Assembly: GCA_029532415.1 (NCBI GenBank)
Contig: JAQOTA010000046.1
Span: forward strand, 1,736,001-1,800,000
Reading direction: 5' to 3'
DNA from: Marasmius tenuissimus
Taxonomy: Eukaryota; Basidiomycota; Agaricomycetes; Agaricales; Marasmiaceae
DNA length: 64,000 nt
Shown here one piece after another: positions 55,611-64,000 of this stretch. The notes under the pieces were generated by a model. That model made no database searches and had not been told where the DNA came from. It saw only the letters and a program-made list of their open reading frames with translations. Numbering within the stretch: the stretch's first letter is position 1; every line of letters starts with the position of its first letter. Made by a program: the position numbers and the translations under genes.

Positions 55611-57267
55611 ATGCTTTGCTCTGCCTTGTCCCGGAGCTGCCTCCCAGTCTGTCTCTTGTTGACGCTGACGGCGAGGGTGACATATGCTCGGTCCCCTCAG
55701 CCCCTTGATACGCTGCCGGACTCTTTGGTCAACGATGTAAAAGCCAGGCTAGCTCAGGCAGCTCTTCTCAGGTACGTATTCTGCTTGACACAAGAACGAA
55801 GAAAATTTACTGAGAGTCTTCGTATCAGTTGGGAGCTAGGGACTCGCGCTCAAGCATTACTAGAACTAGACGCATCGAACTATTCTGTTTTCTCTCCTAA
55901 TCGACCCATACCTCAAGATGCTTCGGGGAGTATCAGCGATGTGATGGATATAGCGAGGAGTGTTGTGAGGAATAGGACGAATTCATTTACGACGACGGCA
56001 ACGACGACAGGTTCTGCAACATCCACATTTACATCCCCCTCATCATCCTCGACTCCATTAACTGGCCTACGTCCACTTATGCGAGACGACAGCGCTGCCG
56101 ACCCAGCCTCGATAGGACCAGCCGTCCTGCTCGCTGCATGGACAAATCAACAAGCCCAAGACGGATTGGACTACATGGCCGCCGCGAGCGATCAACTAGC
56201 GTACCTGTACTCTTCCGCCGTACCCAAGACAAACGACGGAGCGATCTCTCATCGAGTGACGGAAGTACAGCTATGGTATGTGTCATCCTGACATCGGATG
56301 CTTCGATCGGTGCTCACTCGATGATCATTCTGTTTCTGGCTTCTAGGAGCGACTTCGTCTATATGGTCCCACCTTTCCTGGCGTACTATGGTATTCAGAC
56401 GAATAACCGTACGCTCATCGCTGCGGCGTATGAACAGATTAGGTTGTATCGGTCGTATCTCCTTGACAAGGATGCGGATAACTTGTGGAAGCATGTTATA
56501 TTGGGATCGGGCCGTCAGGGGTTTCCGGGGAATGATGAGGGTCATTGGGCTACTGGTGCGTCTATTGTATTTTATTTTTACTGCTGCTGTAAGGTAATGT
56601 CCAACGTTTTCTTGTTTTTGTTCAGGAAACGGATGGGCCGCGGCTGGTATGCTTCGAGTGCTGGCTACGATCAAGTACTCGGATTATTCGGATTCGTTCC
56701 AGAGCGAGCAGGCGGATTTGATTAGCTGGACGAATGAGATCCATCGGGGGATGTATTCACATATTGTAAGTCCTTTTTTCTGATCTCTATCTGTGTCAAA
56801 CGGGAGCTCATATGAATCTCGGTATGTAGGACTCGACGCATATCTTCACAAACTACGTGTTTCCTAGACGCTCCAGCGTCAACACATCATTCCATGATGC
56901 TGCGTCTACTGCACTTCTCGCTTCGACGGTCTATCGTATTGCTCTACTCGCAGAGCAATACCACTACCTACCAGCGGCAGAGAAATCCAGGGAGGCGTTG
57001 TATTCCGTGTACAATAATGGGTCTATGGTGCATTTCACCTCGGATGGGTGGTTGACGCCTGTAGTAAATCCACATTGGTATGGGGCTTCGGGAGAGAAGA
57101 GCGCTGAGGGACAAGCGTTTGTATTGATGATGCATGCCGCTCATGAGGAGTGGGTACGAGACGGATCGAAGGGGGCGAATTCGGCGAGGAGGATGGACGT
57201 TGCGTGGTCAATCTATATCTTGTCGATAATGGTAGCCATCTTCAGCGGGCTTTGGTCTGGAATGTAA
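55611..57267 (+). CDS. GH105-like six-hairpin glycosidase, copy B, membrane-tailed
   Basis: Paralogue of 29681-31209 with matching intron positions. Signal peptide MLCSALSRSCLPVCLLLTLT, then VKARLAQAALLRSWELGTRA, a Ser/Thr-rich insert near residue 120 (TTATTTGSATSTFTSPSSSS) absent in copy A, PKTNDGAISHRV, WSDFVYMVPPFLAYYGIQ, LWKHVILGSG, and the intact family motif HWATGNGWAAAGMLRV. The C-terminal half is VNPHWYGASGEKSAEGQAFV. Unlike copy A it ends with a hydrophobic tail (AWSIYILSIMVAIFSGLWSG) after small residues (GANSARR), which fits a GPI-anchor signal or membrane anchor. So copy B is probably surface-attached and copy A soluble. About 460 residues. The promoter is bordered by the long Mutator-like element. 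Confidence 0.85.
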
Positions 57268-57904
57268 GCAAAATAATCGTATATGCGATCAGGGTGAGGG
57301 TCTTCCCCTTCGGATCTTCCTGTCAACAGAGAAGTTAGTCGTTGAGCGCTCAATGATGTCAGGGTCGTGACACGTTACTGGTCCGTGCGACGCTCACATG
57401 GCTGTGACAGCTCGTGTTTCCTGTCGCCGCAGTGCTTCCAGTCAGTGCCAGCGGTCGTCTCTCCTCCGTTCGCCCTACAATCACCTTCCACTCTTGCTCT
57501 GTCCTTGATTCAGGCCTTTCAGAAAGGTGAAACAGGTACTTGACCCAAAACATGAGCTCGGGAAGGTTGAACGGGCGCTTGGAGGTGATTAACTTCGATT
57601 TTTGTCAATGGAGTACTCAATAGAAAAAGTTGAGTAGCCGCTCGCTTCCTCCAAACCTTGACGCTCTAAGCGACGTTCTGGAAGCCTCCAAGTTACGATG
57701 ACGCTTCCATGATATCATTATCCTCACTCTCTATCCAAAATGCTGGGGAACCCACGGATCCGACGCGGTCACCATGAACAGTCAGAATACGCGAACACGT
57801 TACCTGAGGGTATTTAAGGTGTTGGGTTGGTGGCGTCTATCCTCACTAACTTTCCTCCCAATCAATCACTACCACAACTCTTTCAAACCTCAAACCCAAC
57901 CAAC
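57268..57904. other. Spacer before CON-6 copy B
   Basis: No gene recognised. The last 100 bp contain a T/C-rich leader before the start codon. Confidence 0.5.
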
Positions 57905-58462
57905 ATGAGTATGTGCTCTCTCTCTGTCTCTCTTCCTCTCGAATGGTCCTGACAGTCGATCTTTCAGCTAAGGATGCTACCCACGTTGCTGCCGGTCTCA
58001 AGGCTGCCATCCATAACCCACGCGTCTCTGACGAAGCCAAGGACAATGCGAAGGAAAGACTTGATAAGATGGGTGTCAACCCTGTCGAGGATGAGCACGA
58101 GAAGCGTGTTCTCGCCGGCTACAAGGCCACTCTGAACAGTACGTGCGGTTCTAATCACTACTGGAGTCGTTACCGCCTCTAACCTGGCTCGACTTTCGAA
58201 TAGATGACAGAACCTCGGACGAAGCTAAGGAGAAGGCCCGGCACGTACTCGAGCAAGCTGGGGCTCTTGAACCGAGCGAGGAAGAGAAACAAGAGCAGCA
58301 GCATACCAACCACGTTCTTGGAGGGTACAAGGCTGCGTTGAACAGTAAGTTGGCGAGCTCTCTCCTGCTCTGATAGTGTCTTATCGCGTCGTAGACCCGA
58401 ACGTTTCTGAAGAGGCAAAGGAAAAGGCTGCTGTCATTCTCGAAGAGAATGGCGCCCTGTAG
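57905..58462 (+). CDS. CON-6 family stress/conidiation protein, copy B
   Basis: Same family as 27360-27975. Exon 1 is four bases (ATGA) before a GTATGTGC donor; after splicing it begins MTKDATHVAAGLKAAIHNPR. Three repeats follow: VSDEAKDNAKERLDKMGVNP, a second with TSDEAKEKARHVLEQAGALE and an acidic Gln-rich linker (EEEKQEQQHTNHV), and a third with NPNVSEEAKEKAAVILEENG, ending AL. The linkers EHEKRVLAGYKA and NHVLGGYKAALN match those of copy A. About 130 residues, highly charged; probably expressed in spores or under stress. It directly follows the GH105-like copy B on the same strand. Confidence 0.92.
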
Positions 58463-59082
58463 ACTCGGAAGACGGACTTCTAATGGTTTCGACCGTTTCT
58501 TCGATCGGCAAATGTATTATAGTGTACCAACGTAATTGATCAGTCTATGAATCTACTTTCCCCTCCTCAATCTGTTGTTCTGAGTTCGAGTTGTGCGTCG
58601 TGCCCGGTCTAAGCAAAGGCTGCCATCTCACTGATATCAATGCTATTATGGTATTAAAACTTGGAAGATGTGATTCTATAAGGTCCAAGTACAATGGGCT
58701 AGAAATGATTGGTGAATGTCAGGAAAGGGCTATTTGATGCGCTACAGTTAGGATTAGTCGGGAGTTATAGTAGTGAGAATGAGGAGGCTAAAAACACATA
58801 ACCAAGTGAACGGCTATATCCGGAGTATGAGGTATGAGATGTTTGTGGTATAGGTTTGTGAAGACGCGATTTTGTGAAAGAGAAATGGGATGCTAACAAG
58901 GAATGTGTGCGGGAGGGACTCGAAGGCAGGAAATAAAGATTCAAAGGAGTGTGTGGCACGACGGCCTGGTCGCGCGGAGAGGAAATCCGGGAAAATCAAG
59001 CAACAAAGTCAATGGGGAGGCCGGGAAAGGAGGAGAAAACTGTAAAAGTCATCGGTCAACCGAACTCGACTCTGCGTCGAGT
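58463..59082. other. Intergenic, no recognised gene
   Basis: Nothing beyond short frames. Confidence 0.5.
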
Positions 59083-60169
59083 TTACGCCCTCCTGTGGTG
59101 AGTCGCCTCATGTCTCTCCTTCCCAAGTCGGGACTCTAAAATTGTCGAACAGAAATCACACTTGAACCCAACACCGTAGTGTTTCCCCTTGACATGGCGA
59201 GCGAGCGACGACATATCTTGGAATGCATGCGTGCAGCCTCCCAAGGGGCAGGTGACTTTGTTCGGAGCGAATTTGGCGATCTGGGGGATGTTGTGCAAGC
59301 GGGTGAGGTGCTTTTGGACGTTCTCGGCGTTGGAGTCCCAGTATCCGACAGCGCAATCGCATGGAACGATGGTAGCGTTTTCGTCTCGAGAAACGGGATT
59401 GAGAACCCGTTGAGGGTAGTGAGAGATCCTGATGCGTATTGAGAGGAGTAAGTAATGAACCATACGACATGCGATAGCAATGGTGGAAAGGACTCACGCA
59501 GGAGACGAGGATGGGGAGGATGTTTGCGAAGTCGTGTTGGAGGAGTTTGAGTACACTCTCTGCCCCGCTGGGTTATCACGGTTCTCGTACACCGCAGCGT
59601 AGGGGTTGTATCTCTGGTTCGAAGAAGTCGACAACCGATGAATGAGTTCCAACTTGGCGTCGGCGTGAGTTGGTATCATTGGGACGTCGGTGTAAGAGAG
59701 CTGGTCACGAAGGGTGGAAGCGAGGGAGTGGCCGTCCCTAGAGGTAATTTGCAGTCAGTAATGTATTATCGAAGCACCGATGAGGACGACGTACAAGGGG
59801 AGTTGTGAAACCAGTTCACACGAGTCGTCCCACTCTTCGGAGTCCCATGGGGCGGATCCAGGTCCGTCGGGATATAAAATAGTGTCTTGAGGACGTACAG
59901 TCCGTTGGTCGTTGCATTTTGCACTGTAGAGTTGTCAAAAGACGTACACAGATAGGAACGGGATGCGACGCAACGACGTACCTCAGGTCATCAGTGGCAA
60001 GATCGAGAGCTTGAGGAGGAGCGTTGTGGGTGTGGCAATCGTAGTTCTCGTCGCCGGCGACGCTGGTGCCAGAGTCCGCACGCCGAGCCGACTCGTGAAG
60101 TACGGAAAGGATCTCTTGATAAGTCGAAGCCGATTTCAAAAGGGCAGCGTGGACATTGAAGCGTTCCAT
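59083..60169 (-). CDS. C2H2-like zinc-finger protein 3
   Basis: Spliced on the minus strand. Exon 1 starts MERFNVHAALLKSASTYQEI (60169) and ends at TDDLR. The next exon, in frame after a GTACGTCG intron, gives SAKCNDQRTVRPQDTILYPD, then GPGSAPWDSEEW. A third has DVPMIPTHADAKLELIHRLS and a Ser/Thr stretch. The last exon has three zinc modules: CDCAVGYWDSNAENVQKHLT with RLHN, CPLGGCTHAFQDMSSLARHV with KGKH, and CDFCSTILESRLGKERHEAT with HH, ending RRA at 59083. Each module keeps a plausible Cys2His2 set. A nuclear transcription factor is likely but its targets are unknown. The layout resembles its neighbour at 61218-62860, and both share the disordered N-terminus / C-terminal-finger plan. Confidence 0.78.
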
Positions 60170-61217
60170 TTCAGTAGTGAGAAGTGTGCGTAGACTGAGT
60201 TAGGTATAGAAGGTCAGGTAGATGACAGCAGTAGGGCTCCTCGATGCTCAAGGGTATGTGTTTGATGAGGGGGCAGTAGATAGCGACCGAGAACTTCCAG
60301 GTCAGAATTTATATGCATAGACCTCTGTCTATTCAGGCCTAAAATAGACGTGGCCGGTGGTCCATCCACTGAGAGAAACAATGCATCCGCTTGGACATTC
60401 CTAGCCTTTCGTAGCTTCCATAGTCAAGATTGGCCTCGATTGACGAACAATGGGACTAGAGTGGACCCTGGCGGCCACTTTCCAGGTGAAAGATAGAGGC
60501 AATGACCCAAAACAGAGTCGCATTGTTTTCGTGCCAAAGCTACTGGCCGATTGTACTCGTTTGGGAAGGAAGTCCAGGAGAAATAGGTAGCCATTCACCG
60601 TCAGACTTCGACGACTTCTTAGCGCATAGCCTGCCAGGATCGTTTATCGGAGTGGTATTATTGGAGACTTGGAAATTCCAAACCCAATAGCAAGTGATAG
60701 AAGGGAACGTAAGAGCCTTAGTGCTCGGATTCAGAGCAGGGGTGGAAACGGAAGAGATGAAGGAACGTGGGAATCTCCGAGCCCAAGTTTCGCTCAGGGC
60801 TCAAGCCGTCATCGATTCATCGACAGTCTTCCGCTCTCCCAAAATGGAATTTGTTGCCCTATCGGCGTAAGATTACTGAAGTGAAGTCAAGATACACGTA
60901 TAGAGTGTGCAACAGCAAGACAGAGGAGATCCTGACCAGAAATGTAAGGAGAGTAGAAACGTCGGAGGCGGAGACAGTTACTTACAACCATCCTGTGTAA
61001 CATAACAGAACGCGATGAAATCAAGGGAGCGTGAAAGATAGCGATACAACAATATGTGGATAAGGCAAAGTGGACGTATTGGATGGGAGTGATCACAGAA
61101 CATGAACATGTGGTAGTATAAAGAGTCGACGGAGAGAGAGAGAGAAGGTGCTACTTCTGCACTGGATATATCCACAGCAGCACGAGTGGAACCAAGGGGG
61201 CGACAAGCCACCACCAC
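60170..61217. other. Intergenic, no recognised gene
   Basis: Only short frames; a GA-rich microsatellite (AGAGAGAGAGAGA) lies near 61131-61145. Confidence 0.5.
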
Positions 61218-62860
61218 TCAAGCCGCAACTTCGGAAGCCCCTCCGCAAGTGTGTTTCTTTCTGCCCGCCTCCTTATGAAAGCCCTCTCCGCAGCCATTGA
61301 CACACCGAAACTCGACCATGAGGTGGTGTTTTTCGAGATGATTGAGATATGATACCTCTCCTGTGCAACCGTTTCTGGATATTTGTAACGTGCAGCCCTC
61401 CCAGATGCACTTGAAGTTGGGTGGCAAACCGTGCGTATTCCCAAGATGACCCACCGCTGTATGGGCAAGTGTTCGGTGGTCGATATTTCGAGGGTCGCTT
61501 TCGAAGAACTTGACCCCGCAGAAACATTCGATAACTGCGAAAACGTAGTTTTTCAACTGAGTCTTCGTGTGACTTGTGGGTTCACAGCGTAAGTTCGACT
61601 TCCGTGGAGAATGGCTAGAGCGAGGGCTACGAGACATCAGTACTCAAGATTCGAGACCGAATGACAAGCTGAATGGGCTCACGAGGGCTTTGCTCGGAAC
61701 ACAGATTCCATGGGGGAGAGAGCAATGGAAGGAGGAATGGGTGACAAGGAAGGCGAAGGCGTAGGACAATCGGTTTTGGAGAAAGTTCTGGCGTGTGCCA
61801 GAACCGACGACGAGGTAACCTCAGACTCAGTTTGCTGAGCGGTATACGGGTGTTGACGGTGAGCGTGAAGTGTCTGCTGAAGCGGGGAGCGCATCACGCT
61901 TTGCGCTGGCGCCTGCGACGAGGATGGCATGGGTGCAGAAAGGTGGGTAGGCACGTCTAGCTGGTCGGTATAGCATTGGGGTTCGGGGTGTATTGGTGAG
62001 AGAAGCGAAGCCGTCGACATCTCGTTTGGCTGTAGCACCGGAATTGCCTGAGAGGTATCCGGTGAGGGCTGGGGCAACGCCGACAAACATTGAAGCAGGA
62101 GGTTCAGGAGGTCATCATCCTGTGGCCACGAGCCTGTTGGGGAAATAGGATAGTCCTGGCGGAATTGAGGTTGGTCTGTAGCGGAATCCGAGTTCGACGG
62201 AGATGAGGCGGGACTTTCGACGGGCTGAGGGTCTGCGAAAGTACAAGTTGGGATGTGACAAGTGGTCTCTCCCGGCAATGTTTGTTCGGTGTCGTCGATC
62301 GAGTCGGTCGAAGGAATTGAGCTGTTTGAAAGGTTCAGAATCAGACTGCGCATGTCAACGGGCGGACGCGGTAAACTTACCTAGTGCCAGATCCACGAGC
62401 GAGCTCAACATAGGGCGGTATGTTGCCATCGTGTCTCGTGTGGGGTGAATAGAGGAGTCCGTCGAAAATGCCGCCGATGTGGTTCACATTGTTCAACGTC
62501 AAGTTTGGGCAAACATACTGAGGTGTATGGCTACGCGAATGGTCGTCGATAACACTAGAGGAAGAGAAGGAGAGAGAAGTTAGAACCCCGTAAGAATCGA
62601 ATGACCGAAAGAGTAGATCAAGAGAGGGTAGGTAGAGGTGTAGCGACCGCGTTGCTTTAAAATAAAAGGGAAAGGCACTGCTATACTGCACGTATTTACA
62701 CAGAGCAGATAGTTGCGAGTGCAAGAGAACACCAAACACGCAGAAAACAAGACACGAAAATGATCGAGACTTACGGTCCTGCCTGTAACTCTTTCCTAGA
62801 GCCGGCTCTGTCTGTAGAACGAGCGGCCAAATTGTCGATTGAGTTGACGGAACGCGACAT
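61218..62860 (-). CDS. C2H2-like zinc-finger protein 4
   Basis: Four exons on the minus strand read in frame. Exon 1 starts MSRSVNSIDNLAARSTDRAG (62860). Exon 2 carries VIDDHSRSHTPQYVCPNLTL and HIGGIFDGLLYSPHTRHDGN. The long exon 3 is Ser/Pro/Gln-rich (DPQPVESPASSPSNSDSATD) and ends FRAKPS before a GTGAGCCC donor. Exon 4 begins PRSSHSPRKSNLRCEPTSHT and holds the fingers: CFCGVKFFESDPRNIDHRTL with H, CIWEGCTLQISRNGC with YLNHLEKHH, and CVNGCGEGFHKEAGRKKHTC, then GGASEVAA. Finger spacing is irregular. A Pro/Gln-rich middle suits an activation domain. About 460 residues; likely nuclear, target unknown. Confidence 0.75.
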
Positions 62861-63971
62861 CAAGAATTTCGGAAGTAGAGGTAGGGAATGTTGGAAAGTG
62901 AGCGGAGTTGAACAGTGCGAAGTTGTTGGCACTTAAGCGCCGGTCGTAACGTGACTACCGCGTCGCTGCAAACACTTCCAACCCTGGGCCATATATAGAT
63001 GTTGTACGAAAAACTGTGACCATACACGCCACTAGCCCAGCATATGTGCAACCTTCAAACGTACTTTTAACCCCCAGCACACAGGCGAAGCCGAGCGTAG
63101 CGAGAACACCTCGCTCATCGCCCCCTGACGATCGGGTCGACGTATCAGGAACTCTTCGAGCCGAAACCCAAACGGAGACGGTAGTAAGACTTGTTCGAGA
63201 GATGAAGCAATGGTTTGGGATGAGGTTTGAATGGAATGCCCAGCCCATTAATGGTGTCCCTTACGCGCTCGAGGAACGGGGATGATCAGGAGGGCGTGGT
63301 ATTCCTCGTACCTGATCCAGGATCTCAACCCTTCGTTGAATTTGCCCTACGCTCCCCGGGTGTTCCGTCCACCATGGAACCTCCCTTCAGATCCCCCGCT
63401 TCAATTCTTATAAATCTTTCCTGCCAGGGGGGAGGCCGTGACGTTCAGACGCATCAGTGGCTTTGATCGGTAAAGCCTTTCCTTCCTCTCGATCCCGGCT
63501 CTTTGGAACGTCCTTCAGTGTCGACTATCAGGACGACTCTTATGGGCAATCACCACGACATACTTGGAGATCCTGAGCCGCGGTATCATATGCAAAGTTG
63601 GATGATTTTTCCCGCAGCAGATACCGTAAGTACCTGTTTCGAGGAACGGTATTCCGGGAGGGGGAAGTTCGAGCAAGACGGACAATTGAAGTTTGAGGAG
63701 ACGTGATCGTGACAGATGTGCGCCCAATAACAAGGAGATCTGAGCGCGAGGCAAGAATGGATGGATTCCCTTCGCCAGACGAGAAGATAGGACTAGTAGA
63801 GCGTCGTCTACGGCCTTTTCTGGTTGGTTCCCTTGGGCAGACAATAGTAGCCAAGATGTGCTCACTGGTGTCCACGCGAATATCGTTCTATCTCTATTGT
63901 TCCGTTGTTATTTTTCAAGCAATTCCCGCCACTTCCGTCCCTCTACATCGTGATCATTCGTTCCTTTTACC
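62861..63971. other. Intergenic, no recognised gene
   Basis: A minus-strand frame of 116 codons (63515-63865) overlaps other frames and has no known domain. Nothing else seen. Confidence 0.4.
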
Positions 63972-64000
63972 ATGGCTTCGCGTAGTCGCACAATGTTCCC
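63972..64000 (+). CDS. Possible start of a gene cut by the window edge
   Basis: ATGGCTTCGCG in a good start context (TTTTACCATGG) opens a frame (MASRSRTMF) that runs to the end. Too short to judge. Confidence 0.25.

Noticed and set aside
1..64000. tRNA or rRNA genes, CRISPR arrays, bacterial operons
   Set aside because: No cloverleaf with A and B boxes, no rRNA signature and no regularly spaced identical repeats were found by eye; the intron-rich genes are eukaryotic.

Overview
The window is nuclear DNA of a filamentous fungus, most likely an agaricomycete (mushroom-type basidiomycete). Nearly every gene is broken by many short introns of about 50-70 bp with GT..AG ends. The gene set (tandem P450s, aryl-alcohol-oxidase-like GMC enzymes, aldo/keto reductases, CON-6 proteins, DUF6699, short-intron C2H2 proteins) is typical of that group. 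All spans given for spliced genes include introns, and exon joins were read by eye.

Layout. 1-9.3 kb: a secreted Gly/Tyr-rich protein with Kex2 sites, an intact cytochrome P450, an aldo/keto reductase (AKR) on the minus strand, and a decayed P450 copy. 10.2-15.4 kb: an intronless Ser/Thr-rich protein, then a GMC oxidoreductase with a frameshift, a lost splice acceptor and a hAT-type MITE in its first intron. 18-25.3 kb: a cyclophilin, a LamB/YcsF (PxpA-like) gene and a urea-carboxylase-type multidomain enzyme, which together look like a lactam or oxoproline utilisation locus. 25.5-31.2 kb: a second AKR, a CON-6 gene and a GH105-like glycosidase.

31.2-34.1 kb is a probable large inverted-repeat element with a small Mutator-like element nested in it. 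34.7-49.1 kb holds a small unknown gene, two related C2H2-like proteins, a DUF6699 protein, a Cdc4-type F-box/WD40 protein and a SET-domain protein. 51.2-54 kb carries a 2-Cys and a 1-Cys peroxiredoxin side by side. 54.3-55.3 kb is a second, longer Mutator-like element. 55.6-58.5 kb is a second GH105/CON-6 pair, and 59-62.9 kb holds two more C2H2 genes.

Three themes stand out. (1) The window is full of local duplication: P450 twice, AKR twice (inverted, with conserved flanks), GH105 and CON-6 twice as a pair, and four zinc-finger genes. (2) The LamB/urea-carboxylase pair suggests biotin-dependent lactam opening rather than plain urea use. (3) The two Mutator-like elements carry subterminal 11-bp hairpins around a conserved 16-17 nt core. 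The stem sequences differ almost completely between ends, yet every stem is perfectly paired, even between two ends of one element whose neighbouring inverted repeat is 62/63 identical. That is the most unusual signal in the window.
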